From Neobacillus drentensis (lineage in GTDB: Bacteria; Bacillota; Bacilli; Bacillales; Cytobacillaceae): 64,000 nucleotides of DNA. The stretch spans positions 2,222,001-2,286,000 of the forward strand of contig NZ_CP091110.1 in the NCBI RefSeq assembly GCF_021560175.1, read 5' to 3'. The translations under genes and the position numbers were made by a program. The notes beneath the pieces are model-generated. The model did no database searches. It was given only the letters and a program-made list of their open reading frames with translations, and had not been told where the DNA came from. Below, in pieces: positions 17,352 to 26,017 of the stretch. The number at the start of each line of letters is the position of its first letter. Positions within the stretch are counted from its first letter, which is position 1.

Positions 17352-17987
17352 ATGAGTAAAGGTCGTTTATTACTGATTAATGTTGTGGGGATGATTGTTG
17401 TTTTGGCAGTAATTGCAGCAGGTGGAAACTTCTACTATGAAAATCAGAACTATGTAAAAACCGATGATGCGGTTGTATCAGCAGAAATTAATCAAATCGT
17501 CGCTACTAATTCAGGCTTACTGACCAATTGGACTGCGAAAGAGGGGGAAGTTGTCACTGGACATCAAGAAATTGGGAAAATCTCAACGGGACAACAAGCT
17601 CTTCCTGTGGATAGCATGGCTAAAGGAACCATCATCAAAAATGAAGCAAAAACAAATCAACTGGTACAGGCTGGTCAGGTTTTGGCTCAAACAGCGGATA
17701 TGGATCATTTATATATTACTGCCAACATTGATGAGGACCAATTAAACAATATTGAAGTAGGAGATACTGTCGATATTACGGTCGACGGGGATGCTGAAGC
17801 AACCTTTAATGGTCAGATTGAGGAAATTGGTTATGCGACCAATTCCGTATTTTCAGCTCTTCCGTCTCAAAACTCGAACGGCACCTATACAAAGGTAACT
17901 CAAAAAGTACCTGTGAAAATTTTAGTTGAAAATCCTTCAAGTAAGGTACTTCCAGGAATGAATGCCGAGGTCAAAATTTCTATTTAG
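17352..17987 (+). CDS. HlyD/EmrA-type membrane fusion protein, short form (YhbJ-like)
   Basis: A 211-residue protein with one N-terminal membrane anchor (LLLINVVGMIVVLAVIAAGG) and an outside domain. KTDDAVVSAEINQIVATNSGLLTNW is the first half of the biotinyl-lipoyl-like barrel and GTIIKNEAKTNQLVQAGQVLAQTAD the second. The long coiled-coil hairpin of EmrA proteins is missing, so it is about half the size of E. coli EmrA, as is usual in bacteria without an outer membrane (B. subtilis YhbJ is similar). It partners the upstream DHA2 pump. The ribosome site is GTGAGGAGAG. Confidence 0.88.
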   Translation: MSKGRLLLINVVGMIVVLAVIAAGGNFYYENQNYVKTDDAVVSAEINQIVATNSGLLTNWTAKEGEVVTGHQEIGKISTGQQALPVDSMAKGTIIKNEAKTNQLVQAGQVLAQTADMDHLYITANIDEDQLNNIEVGDTVDITVDGDAEATFNGQIEEIGYATNSVFSALPSQNSNGTYTKVTQKVPVKILVENPSSKVLPGMNAEVKISI

Positions 17988-18024
17988 TACTTTTCCAAAT
18001 TCTGTTTTGCTCAATAATAATGTA

Positions 18025-18071
18025 GAACAAAGCAAAGGCCCATCTAGTAAAGAGGGGCCTTTGTTTTGTTC
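18025..18071. terminator. bidirectional terminator between convergent efflux and subtilase genes
   Basis: Sixteen-pair stem GAACAAAGCAAAGGCC/GGCCTTTGTTTTGTTC (one wobble), 15-nt loop. It serves the plus-strand fusion protein gene and the minus-strand protease gene. Confidence 0.88.
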
Positions 18072-18073
18072 TA

Positions 18074-19564
18074 TTACTTACCGGTTAATGCTGTATAAGC
18101 ATTTGCTTCACCGGAACCAAAGTATGCATCATGACCTGGTTTTCCATAATCTAATGCGGTCTTTTCAATAAGTGCTTCCACCTGGGCTGGTTTGTAGTCC
18201 GGATGCGCCGCTTTGATGACTCCTGCAATACCGGCAACTTTTGGCGAAGCCATGGAAGTTCCGTGGAGGTAGGCGTAGCCTGGATGCTCTGGATGCTCTG
18301 GATCAATTGTGGTGAAATATGGAGCTAAATAGGTTGGCCAAGTCGACAAGGTACGGTAAGTAAAGTCACGATCGTTTAAATTTGCAGTCTCAGCATATTT
18401 AGGGCCATTGTCTCCGCCAGGTGCTGCTACCGTAATAAAGCTATTGCCATAGTTCGAGTAGAATGCCAGTTGATCTTTTGACCATTTGTTGGAAGAGGAT
18501 ACAGTAATAACACCCGGTAGGCCTCCTGGCGTTTCAATGGTGACTCCTTTATAGACAAGGTTCGTATCACCATAATTGGCATTCAAGTAGTCAGTAAGTG
18601 ATTTTTTATCTGCATAGTTTAATGACTCATTTCCAGCAGAAGTCACAATCGTGACATTATTATTGACAGCATATTTGATAGCACGCTTCCAGAGGAGAAC
18701 ATCTGCAATGTCGCTATATCTAGTTCCACTAAATTCATATTTTAGATTGTCATAGCCGCCAATCGACATATTGACAACATCGACTTTATCTTTTGCAGCT
18801 TGGATGATCGCTTCAACGATTGGGGCAGTTGGGGCGCTTCCAGAGCTGTCAAAAATACGATATGCCCTGATTCCTAGATTTGGGCCGACTCCCTTAATTT
18901 TTCCATTGCCTGCAATCGAACCGGCAACGTGTGTACCATGACCTTCACGATCTAGTACATCATTGGGATCGCCTGTTTCTTTCTTGTCATTTCCAGAATA
19001 ACCACCTGCAGGAACGAAGCTTTTCCCGCCAACATAGTTGGCTTCAAGATCTGGATGTTCAGCGTCAATACCTGTGTCGATGACTCCGACGATCGCCTTA
19101 TGGGTGACCTTACCATTTGATTCTGTACCACCTGACTCGATGCCAAATGATTTTCCATCATTAGTTAAATGCTGTATATCCCACTGTGAGCTCCAGTATG
19201 TACCATCTTGATCCGGAGTAAGTGTTACTGGCTTCCCATCCGCAGCTGCTGGTTGTTCGTCATCTAGTCTATATTTCATTTCTACGTTTGCCGCAATAAT
19301 ACTAGCATTGGATTTCAAGTTGCTGAGAAAATTAGGGTTCGAAGAGCGGACTTCTAAACCGCCAATTTCCGGAATAGCATTGATTACAACTCCTCCGGCA
19401 TTCTTAATGTCTGTTTGATAGGTTTTAGGTAATGAAGACTGGTTGTAGGCGATGAGGAAACTTTTAGTTGGTGATGTGGCCGAAGTGTGCAGATTGAAAG
19501 ATGATAGGGAGATTGCTAAGATACTGGTGGCTGCTAGAGCCATTGCTTTTTTTCTTTTTTTCAA
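18074..19564 (-). CDS. secreted subtilisin-like serine protease (peptidase S8)
   Basis: A 496-residue pre-pro-protease. The signal peptide is about residues 1-29 (KKRKK, then a hydrophobic core ending HTSA), and an inhibitor-I9-like propeptide runs to about residue 100. In the S8 catalytic domain the triad is Asp about 163 (GVIDTGID), His about 208 (GHGTHVAG) and Ser about 436 (GTSMASPKVAG). The oxyanion Asn is in TSAGNES. It is exported and self-processed and degrades extracellular protein. TTG at 19564 with AAGGAGG upstream is the start. The domain is larger than classical subtilisin, with insertions around residues 290-330 and 380-410. The ending GSGEANAYTALTGK shows no anchor. Confidence 0.92.
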   Translation of the reverse strand: MKKRKKAMALAATSILAISLSSFNLHTSATSPTKSFLIAYNQSSLPKTYQTDIKNAGGVVINAIPEIGGLEVRSSNPNFLSNLKSNASIIAANVEMKYRLDDEQPAAADGKPVTLTPDQDGTYWSSQWDIQHLTNDGKSFGIESGGTESNGKVTHKAIVGVIDTGIDAEHPDLEANYVGGKSFVPAGGYSGNDKKETGDPNDVLDREGHGTHVAGSIAGNGKIKGVGPNLGIRAYRIFDSSGSAPTAPIVEAIIQAAKDKVDVVNMSIGGYDNLKYEFSGTRYSDIADVLLWKRAIKYAVNNNVTIVTSAGNESLNYADKKSLTDYLNANYGDTNLVYKGVTIETPGGLPGVITVSSSNKWSKDQLAFYSNYGNSFITVAAPGGDNGPKYAETANLNDRDFTYRTLSTWPTYLAPYFTTIDPEHPEHPGYAYLHGTSMASPKVAGIAGVIKAAHPDYKPAQVEALIEKTALDYGKPGHDAYFGSGEANAYTALTGK

Positions 19565-19816
19565 TAGAAAAACCTCCTTAATAATGGATCTAACAGATTA
19601 ATTTTAGTCCAACTGCCACTACTTGGGAATAATAACCTCTCGATAAAGAACGACAAATTTAGTGGAATATGCGACTATTTTGTCTATTTAAACTATTAAT
19701 AGTCCTAACTTAGTCATAGGATCAATTTATTAGGAAGAAATAATAGAACTATTATAATGTATTTCCTATAAACAATTAGTCCTAAGGCAGGGAGCTTCTA
19801 AAGACTCTTTACTTAA

Positions 19817-19853
19817 TGCAAAAGGCCACCTCCGAGTAGGGAAGTGGCCTTTA
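19817..19853 (-). terminator. terminator-like hairpin after ndk
   Basis: Stem AAGGCCAC/GTGGCCTT with a 14-nt loop, and CTTTT at the minus-strand 3' side. Confidence 0.6.
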
Positions 19854-19858
19854 TGTAA

Positions 19859-20320
19859 TTACATAGATTGTCGATCCTCGAATGGAAAATCATCTCTTGA
19901 GATCCGTTTTTTCAGCAGGCCAAAGAAATTTTCAATTTCTCGTTCGGCACTTAAGAGAGAATCGGAGCCATGAATCACATTTTCTTCTTTTGAAAAGGCA
20001 AAGTCACCACGAATGGTGCCTGGCACTGCTTCCGACGGACTTGTCTTTCCAATCATGAGACGAGAAACTTCGATAATATTTTCTCCTTCCCAGACCATGG
20101 CGAAAACAGGATCTGAGGTAATGAAATCGACTAATTCTCCAAAAAACGGCTTTTCCTGATGTTCCATATAATGATATTCAGCTTTACTGCGGTCTACTGT
20201 CATTAGCTCGGCATTCAATAGGGTAAAGCCCTTTTGTTCAAAGCGGCGGATAACTTCTCCGATTAACCCGCGTTTCACCCCATCAGGTTTCACCATGATA
20301 AACGTGCGTTGTAAACTCAT
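19859..20320 (-). CDS. ndk: nucleoside diphosphate kinase
   Basis: A 153-residue kinase that exchanges the terminal phosphate between nucleoside triphosphates and diphosphates via a phospho-histidine. The active-site His is His117 in NVIHGSDS. The N-terminal strand with the ATP-contacting Lys is [16 protein letters not shown], and GTIRGDFA is conserved. The start at 20320 (MSLQRTF) has GAGGTGATC upstream; the longer open frame is not coding. It is slightly longer than typical (about 148-150) through its C-terminal tail ([12 protein letters not shown]). Single gene. Confidence 0.95.
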   Translation of the reverse strand: MSLQRTFIMVKPDGVKRGLIGEVIRRFEQKGFTLLNAELMTVDRSKAEYHYMEHQEKPFFGELVDFITSDPVFAMVWEGENIIEVSRLMIGKTSPSEAVPGTIRGDFAFSKEENVIHGSDSLLSAEREIENFFGLLKKRISRDDFPFEDRQSM

Positions 20321-20588
20321 ATGATCACCTCGAAAAAAAATAGATAGTTTGATGAGAATCACCGGACAGCACATAGAATGCTAAATTTTTCAAAGGTGGA
20401 TTCTACACATATTTCATTATGGGAAAATAATATAGATTTCAAACTAAGAAAATAAAAATAGAACATGTCTATAGTATATTTGGAAAAAAATTACTTTCAG
20501 TTAACTAGGAGAGATATTTTTTGCATTCTCATGAACGATTTGAACAATAATAAATACTATATGATAAATTCCCGAGGAGTGGAACACA

Positions 20589-21410
20589 TTGTGTGTCGAC
20601 GGATTGAAACAAACCTACATGAAAGTAGATAATATTAATTTGTACTGTGAATACTTATTAAATGATAAACCACCGATTCTTCTGATCCACGGCTTCGCCT
20701 CTTCTACTTATACATTTCGTCGTATCATCCCTTTATTACAAGAGAAGTTTTCAATACTAGCCATTGATCTCCCCGGTTTTGGAAAAAGTGAGAAATCAAC
20801 CTCGTTTGTTTATAGTTTTGAAAACTATGCAAAGTTAATGATTGAATGTATCCACCATTTTGGATTTGCTAGGACCTGTATTGTTGCCCATTCGATGGGC
20901 GGTCAAATTGCTCTAAATATGGCGCGCATCGCTCCTGAGAAAATTAATAAACTAATTTTATTAAGTAGTTCAGGCTATTTAAAGCGTGCAAAAAAACTTC
21001 TCATTTGCAGTTCCTATTTACCATTCTTTGATAAAGTCATTCATTATTATATTGGAAGAAAAGATGTCAAATATCACTTGGGGAATGTTTTTTTTAATCA
21101 ATCCTTAATCAATGATGAATTGATTCGTGAATTTGGCAGACCGCTGGCGGAAAAAGGATTTTATAAAGCTTTAATCCGACTAATCCGTCACCGTGAGGGT
21201 GATTTGTTGCCACAACAACTAAAGGATATTCAAATTCCAACATTATTATTATGGGGAGAAGAAGATCGAGTGGTACCAGTGGAAGTGGGCAAAAGATTAG
21301 TTCAGGATTTACCAGATGCGAGATTAATTACTTATGAAGAAACAGGACATTTAATTACGGAGGAAAGACCAGAGTTTGTTTTTAGAAATATATTGATGCA
21401 TACAAACTAA
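20589..21410 (+). CDS. alpha/beta hydrolase
   Basis: A 273-residue alpha/beta-hydrolase-fold enzyme. The oxyanion motif is LLIHGFASS, the nucleophile elbow VAHSMGGQ (Ser), the acid WGEEDRVVP (Asp) and the catalytic His TGHLITEERPE. A cap region lies between. TTG at 20589 is favoured because GAGGAGTGG stands 6-9 nt upstream; ATG 20619 is the alternative. No signal peptide. It stands alone between ndk and an IclR locus, so no substrate is suggested. Families with this pattern include carboxylesterases and C-C bond hydrolases. Confidence 0.87.
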   Translation: MCVDGLKQTYMKVDNINLYCEYLLNDKPPILLIHGFASSTYTFRRIIPLLQEKFSILAIDLPGFGKSEKSTSFVYSFENYAKLMIECIHHFGFARTCIVAHSMGGQIALNMARIAPEKINKLILLSSSGYLKRAKKLLICSSYLPFFDKVIHYYIGRKDVKYHLGNVFFNQSLINDELIREFGRPLAEKGFYKALIRLIRHREGDLLPQQLKDIQIPTLLLWGEEDRVVPVEVGKRLVQDLPDARLITYEETGHLITEERPEFVFRNILMHTN

Positions 21411-21765
21411 CGCTAGTAACAAAATTTCATCGTTCTTCAAAAGAAAAAGGGGAAGCTGAATCAAAAAGTTGTGAATCAATGAGCTTATGAGTCAGCTTAT
21501 TTTTTTAAAAGAATAATGGAATTAGGAAAGTTGAACTTGTGGTTCTTCATAATATGGCTCTCCAACCTTCAAAATAAATTGTAATCCCTTTATCATACTA
21601 GACCATTAGGCGTTATCTTCTTAAGATACCGTTAAAAATAGGTAAAGATTATGTAAGGATTGATGGGGAACAATGGTATCTCTTCATTATTCCCACCCTT
21701 TATATGTGTTTTACTTAGATAAATAAGAACTATTTAATCCCATCAACGATTAATTAAACAAGACA
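21411..21765. other. intergenic region with one terminator
   Basis: Convergent region of about 355 bp. Apart from the hairpin at 21453-21506 I see no gene, repeat or clear regulatory site. No terminator for the IclR gene is obvious. Confidence 0.5.
21453..21506 (+). terminator. terminator of the alpha/beta hydrolase gene
   Basis: Outer stem AAGCTGA/TCAGCTT enclosing a long loop of 32 nt, followed by ATTTTTTT. Confidence 0.6.
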
Positions 21766-22536
21766 TTAGTTTAGTTCAAAGTGCCGGCTGATCGCTTGGC
21801 AAGTATGATTCAGGGCCGCAGCTAGTCTTTCTTCATGGCCATAAAAACGAGTGGATGGCAGCGGAATCGAAACAGCGCTTATATTCCCCATGCGATCAAC
21901 AACCGATGCTCCCACTGCACAAATCCCTAGAATATGCTCTTCCCTTACAAAACTGACTCCTTTTATCCGAACTTGTTCTAACTCCCTTAACAGCTCTGCC
22001 CGGCTTGTAATTGTATGTTCCGTATACTGTTGCAGGTGTTCAGGCAACAAATTTTCTACCTTAGCTAATGGCAGAGAGGCGAGGATGGCCTTCCCGTTTG
22101 CTGTACAATGCAGTGGAAAAGACGCCCCAGGCTGTGAAGTTGCTTGCAATGGATGTGGCGCAATAATCTGATCAACAAAAAGCACCTTACCATTATCCAG
22201 TACAGAGAGGTCTACTGTTTCATTAATTTGATTGGATAATTCTATTAAAAATGGCCTGATTTCTTCTCGTAAATCACTATGAACAGCACCTGCAAGCATC
22301 GCGATCTCAGGTCCAAGGCGGAAACCGCCATTTACAGACGCGGAAGCAATAAACCTTTCCTGTTCGAGTGTGGTAACAATTCTTTGAACCGTTGATCTGG
22401 CCATGCCTACTTCTTTCGCAATTTGCGATAAGCTTAATCCTTTTGGATGAGCTCTAAGAGTCCTCAAGATTTTAGCAGCACGAGAAATAACTTGTACATT
22501 AGCTGCCTTAGATTGATCCTGGTTATCGTTTGTCAT
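21766..22536 (-). CDS. IclR family transcriptional regulator
   Basis: A 256-residue regulator. The N-terminal winged helix-turn-helix is VISRAAKILRTLRAHPKGLSLSQIAKEVGMARSTVQRIVTTLEQERF (about residues 17-65). The C-terminal IclR effector domain (about 80-255) includes VDLSVLDNGKVLFVDQI and PLHCTANGKAILASLP. ATG 22536 is preferred (AGAAAGGA upstream) to a longer frame starting at 22584. It is divergent from two Gfo/Idh/MocA genes, and a 40-bp palindrome at the start of their transcript is the likely operator. It probably represses them until a sugar-derived ligand binds. Confidence 0.9.
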   Translation of the reverse strand: MTNDNQDQSKAANVQVISRAAKILRTLRAHPKGLSLSQIAKEVGMARSTVQRIVTTLEQERFIASASVNGGFRLGPEIAMLAGAVHSDLREEIRPFLIELSNQINETVDLSVLDNGKVLFVDQIIAPHPLQATSQPGASFPLHCTANGKAILASLPLAKVENLLPEHLQQYTEHTITSRAELLRELEQVRIKGVSFVREEHILGICAVGASVVDRMGNISAVSIPLPSTRFYGHEERLAAALNHTCQAISRHFELN

Positions 22537-22626
22537 ACGTATGTTTTCCTTTCTCTTATATATCCTTTTTTCTATCCATTCCATTTTATACTAATACCTG
22601 TATGAGGGAAGAATAATACATAGTTA

Positions 22627-22656
22627 TTGACTTGTATTTTAACTTTTCATTATAAT
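22627..22656 (+). promoter_or_regulatory. sigma-A promoter of the IclR-linked dehydrogenase operon
   Basis: TTGACT at 22627-22632 and TATAAT at 22651-22656 with an 18-bp spacer. Transcription would start inside the palindrome that follows. Confidence 0.75.
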
Positions 22657-22660
22657 AAGA

Positions 22661-22700
22661 TTAACCATTATGTGATACAACTGTACTACAATGTGGTTAA
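22661..22700. promoter_or_regulatory. 40-bp imperfect palindrome, candidate IclR operator
   Basis: Perfect outer arms TTAACCA/TGGTTAA enclose inner matching blocks TGT/ACA and TACA/TGTA. About 28 of 40 positions are symmetric. It starts 5 bp after the -10 box, a repressing position, in the intergenic region shared with the IclR gene. Confidence 0.65.
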
Positions 22701-22807
22701 TAATAAAAATTTTTCAATTAATGTCTCCATTTAAGATTATTTTTTTGGGATGATTTACTAGATTTATATATTGTGGCAACCATAATTCTTAAAAAGAAGG
22801 AATTTAG

Positions 22808-23971
22808 ATGAGTATTGTTAAAATCGGTGTGATTGGAATTGGGAATATGGGCAGCTCACATGTGCAAATGTTAAGCGAAGGACAAATTAAAGGAGCACAG
22901 TTGACTGCCGTTTGCAGCAGCAATGATAGCCGAATAGACTGGGTAATGAACCATACAAAGGGTGATGTACGGGTTTTTAAAGATGTCGAGTCTTTTTTTA
23001 ATGAAACAGCAATTGATGCTGTCCTCATTGCAACCCCGCACTACAGTCATCCGGAGCTAGCTATAAAAGCCTTTGCAAAAGGAAAACATGTGATGATTGA
23101 AAAACCAGCTGGGGTTTATACCAAAAATGTGCTGGAAATGAATGCTGCAGCATTAAAAAGTGGAAAAGTATTCAGTATCATGTATAACCAAAGGGCTAAT
23201 CCACTTTATCAAAAAGTACGTGAGCTTATTCAAACAGATCAACTGGGTGAAATTAAGCGGACCAATTGGATCGTTACCGATTCGTACCGTCCACAAAGTT
23301 ATTATGATTCAAGTAAATGGAGAGCTACCTGGAAAGGTGAAGGTGGCGGGGTCCTCTTAAATCAGGCCCTTCACCAATTAGATCTTTGGCAGTGGACGAC
23401 AGGTTATATGCCAAAGCGCATTCGTGCCATAACCAGTCTAGGAAAATATCATGATATTGAAGTGGAAGATGATGTAACTGCCTATGTGGAATATGAAAAT
23501 GGGGCGACGGGTGTGTTTATTGCATCGACAGGAGAAGCACCGGGTACAAACCGTTTTGAGATTGTTGGAGATCGTGGGAAAATAGTGATTGAAAATGAAG
23601 AACTTATCTTTTACCAATTAAGCGAATCAGAACGTGAATTTAATACTTCGTACACTGGCGGATTTGGTCAGCCGCCATGTGAAAAAATTAAAATTCCCGT
23701 CAAATGTGATAATGGTAATCATGCTGCCATTGTTCAAAACTGGATTGATGCCATTCTTAATGGTTCACCATTACTTTCACCTGGGGAAGACGGTGTCAAG
23801 GCGTTAGAATTTTCAAATGGTATCTACTTATCTTCATGGTTAAACGAAACGGTTGATTTGCCCGTAGACGCAGACCTTTATTATGAAAAATTACAAGAGA
23901 AAATTCATTCTTCCACATTTAAGAAAAAGCATGTCACGAATACGATATTAGATGTCAGCGGGACGCATTAA
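22808..23971 (+). CDS. Gfo/Idh/MocA family oxidoreductase
   Basis: A 387-residue dehydrogenase. The Rossmann motif is IGVIGIGNMGSSHVQML, the EKP motif MIEKPAGVY, and GVLLNQALHQLDLWQW is the substrate-domain helix. The start has AAAAGAAGGAATTTAG in front of ATG. It is first of a two-gene operon with another member of the same family, divergent from an IclR regulator. The MEKP/GGG-x-LLNQ-x-x-H pattern is common in enzymes for sugar or inositol oxidation, but the substrate is unknown. Confidence 0.88.
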   Translation: MSIVKIGVIGIGNMGSSHVQMLSEGQIKGAQLTAVCSSNDSRIDWVMNHTKGDVRVFKDVESFFNETAIDAVLIATPHYSHPELAIKAFAKGKHVMIEKPAGVYTKNVLEMNAAALKSGKVFSIMYNQRANPLYQKVRELIQTDQLGEIKRTNWIVTDSYRPQSYYDSSKWRATWKGEGGGVLLNQALHQLDLWQWTTGYMPKRIRAITSLGKYHDIEVEDDVTAYVEYENGATGVFIASTGEAPGTNRFEIVGDRGKIVIENEELIFYQLSESEREFNTSYTGGFGQPPCEKIKIPVKCDNGNHAAIVQNWIDAILNGSPLLSPGEDGVKALEFSNGIYLSSWLNETVDLPVDADLYYEKLQEKIHSSTFKKKHVTNTILDVSGTH

Positions 23972-24013
23972 GATGAAAGATATAGAATTATACGAGAGAA
24001 GGGGAATATATTT

Positions 24014-24991
24014 ATGAAATTTGAAAAAGTACGTTGGGGAATTATTGGATGCGGTGATGTAACGGAAGTGAAAAGTGGACCAGCATTCCAAAAAATCAGT
24101 CATTCAGAGTTGGTCGCCGTGATGAGGAGAACTAGTAAACTTGCAAAAGACTATGCGGAAAGACACCATGTTCCAAAATGGTATGATGATGCTGATGCGC
24201 TTATTAACGATCCAGATGTGGATGCTGTCTATGTCGCGACACCACCAAGTTCACATAAAGAATATGCAATAAAAGCTGCAAAAGCCGGCAAACCGGTTTA
24301 TGTAGAAAAGCCAATGGCACTTAATTTTGCTGAGTGTAATGAAATGATTGCTGCTTGCAAGATGGCTGGTGTTCCTTTATATGTAGCTTACTACCGCAGA
24401 GCGCTGCCTCGTTTTGTAAAAATAAAAGAGTTGTTGGAAACGAAAGCAATTGGAGATGTTCGTTTTGTATCGACAACACAATATCAAACAGCATCTGAAA
24501 ATGTAAAGGATTCACAGGCTCTTCCATGGAGGGTTCAGCCTGAATTGTCAGGAGGAGGGCTATTTTTTGATTTGGCAAGTCATACACTCGATTTATTAGA
24601 TTTCTTACTGGGGCCAATTAAGGAGGCACAAGGTTTTACTTCCAATCAAGCAGGTTATTATCATGCCGAAGATATCGTCACAGGGACGTATCGATTTGAA
24701 TCCGGAGTCCACGGTGTTGGAAATTGGTGTTTTTCTGCGTTTGAAGATGTAGATGTGAATGAAATCGTCGGCAGTGAAGGAAAAATTACCTTTTCCACTT
24801 TTGGAAACGAGCCCATTGTGTTAACGACAGCTAGTGGAACAGAGCAATGGAGTTTTGAACCGCCGATGCATGTCCATCAATACCTTGTAGAAACCATTGT
24901 GGCTGAATTATCAGGAGAGAGCAAAGAGTGCCCAAGTACGGGAGTGTCCGGTGCAAGAACCAATTGGGTGATGGGTGAGATTGCTTACTAG
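24014..24991 (+). CDS. Gfo/Idh/MocA family oxidoreductase
   Basis: A 325-residue dehydrogenase with WGIIGCGDVTEVKSGPAF, EKPMALNFAECNEM and GGGLFFDLASHTLDLLDFLLG. The GDVTEVKSGPAFQK start is characteristic of one conserved subgroup. AGAGAAGGGGAATA precedes ATG. It lies 42 bp after the first dehydrogenase and is presumably co-transcribed and IclR-controlled. The stop codon is followed within 6 bp by a 52-bp repeat array whose last unit supplies the terminator hairpin. Substrate unknown. Confidence 0.88.
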   Translation: MKFEKVRWGIIGCGDVTEVKSGPAFQKISHSELVAVMRRTSKLAKDYAERHHVPKWYDDADALINDPDVDAVYVATPPSSHKEYAIKAAKAGKPVYVEKPMALNFAECNEMIAACKMAGVPLYVAYYRRALPRFVKIKELLETKAIGDVRFVSTTQYQTASENVKDSQALPWRVQPELSGGGLFFDLASHTLDLLDFLLGPIKEAQGFTSNQAGYYHAEDIVTGTYRFESGVHGVGNWCFSAFEDVDVNEIVGSEGKITFSTFGNEPIVLTTASGTEQWSFEPPMHVHQYLVETIVAELSGESKECPSTGVSGARTNWVMGEIAY

Positions 24992-24996
24992 TTACT

Positions 24997-25380
24997 TGCT
25001 CTATTGATGACTCTGATGAGTTATTTTTGAGGTAGAAGATCGACAATAAGAGCTCTTGACGACGCTGCTGAATTATTTTGAGGAATACGGTAGTCAATAG
25101 GCACTCTTGACGACCCAGATGAATTATTTTTGAGGAGGACGGTCGCCAATAGGTGGTATTGACGACCCAGATGGATTATTTTTGAGGAGGACGGTCGCCA
25201 ATAGGTGGTATTGACGACCCAGATGGATTATTTTTGAGGAGGACGGTCGCCAATAGGAGCTCTTGACGACCCAGATGGATTATTTTTGAGAAAGACGGTC
25301 GCCAATAGGTACTCTTGACGACCCAGATGAATTATTTTTGAGCCAGAGAGTCGTCAATAAGCTCTATTGACGACTCTAAT
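24997..25380. repeat. intergenic tandem array, 52-bp period (array 2)
   Basis: About seven units with landmarks (GACGACCC or variant) at 25006, 25058, 25109, 25161, 25213, 25265, 25317 and 25369. Steps are 52 bp apart from one of 51. The consensus runs GACGACCCAGATGGATTATT, then TTTGAGGAGGACGGTCGCC, then AATAGGTGGTATT. Each unit junction forms the inverted repeat GGTCGCCAATA/TATTGACGACC with one mismatch, which on the minus strand is a G-U pair, so the stem would be 11 pairs. It fills the gap between convergent genes. Its sequence differs from arrays 1 and 3 but the period is the same. Confidence 0.92.
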
Positions 25381-25384
25381 TTTT
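25347..25384 (+). terminator. terminator formed by the last unit of array 2
   Basis: Perfect 11-bp stem AGAGTCGTCAA/TTGACGACTCT with a 9-nt loop, then AATTTTTA. The repeat hairpin has acquired perfect pairing and a T tract only in this final unit. Confidence 0.75.
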
Positions 25385-25389
25385 ATTCA

Positions 25390-25809
25390 TCATTTAAGGT
25401 TAAAAAACAAAACAAAGTCACCAGGGCCAATGAGCGCTACTCCAATAACAGCAGCAATTAATACAAGATTATATTCAAATCCATTGTTGGTCATCCAGTA
25501 GCCATTTTTGCCATGAACAGTAAAAATAGCATCAATCATCACAATTACAATCATGATTGCACCAAGCCAAGTAAGAAAACCAGCAGCAAAAAGTAATCCG
25601 CCTATCAACTCAAATAGGCCTGCAAGAGTCGCCCAAACCTTGGCTCCCTTTTCAAGGCCGAGTGTTTCAAGCCAGTTTCCCATACCCGCTATACCAGGGC
25701 CGCCAAACCAGCCAAATAACTTTTGTGCGCCATGCCCAAAAAAAGTTAGCCCGATCACGAGCCGAATAAGTAACAGCCCGATATTAACCAGTGCCATATT
25801 TTCAGTCAT
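25390..25809 (-). CDS. DoxX family membrane protein
   Basis: A 139-residue protein with four membrane segments (about residues 9-27, 57-75, 80-98 and 112-132). It has the DoxX signature GLTFFGHGAQKLFGWFGGPGIAGMGNWLETLGL. DoxX-type proteins are related to a thiosulfate:quinone oxidoreductase subunit, but most Bacillus members (YfiD/YodP-like context) have no proven reaction and some are linked to redox stress. AGAAGG lies upstream of ATG. It is a single gene, and no terminator is visible. Confidence 0.88.
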   Translation of the reverse strand: MTENMALVNIGLLLIRLVIGLTFFGHGAQKLFGWFGGPGIAGMGNWLETLGLEKGAKVWATLAGLFELIGGLLFAAGFLTWLGAIMIVIVMIDAIFTVHGKNGYWMTNNGFEYNLVLIAAVIGVALIGPGDFVLFFNLK

Positions 25810-25978
25810 ATTATACCTTCTTCCACCTTATGTAATTTCAAAAAAAGTGTCGAAAAGAAATGGATATCTTATTTTGGCTAATTAATCCAATTCTTATTCT
25901 AGTCTAGTTGTTAGATTACTATTTAATCAACCAAAAGACTAGAGTAAAAAGACCTCATCTTTACCCAATTAATTACAT

Positions 25979-26010
25979 GAAAAAAGGTCTGCCGCACTTG
26001 GCAGACCTCT
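25979..26010 (-). terminator. terminator of the amylopullulanase gene
   Basis: Perfect stem AGGTCTGCC/GGCAGACCT with a 6-nt loop, then TTTTTT on the minus strand. Confidence 0.88.
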
Positions 26011-26017
26011 TTCTATC

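Noticed and set aside
24831-25097. 88-codon minus-strand frame across the end of the dehydrogenase gene and array 2
   Set aside because: It overlaps a well-supported gene on the other strand and runs through repeats, with no start signal.
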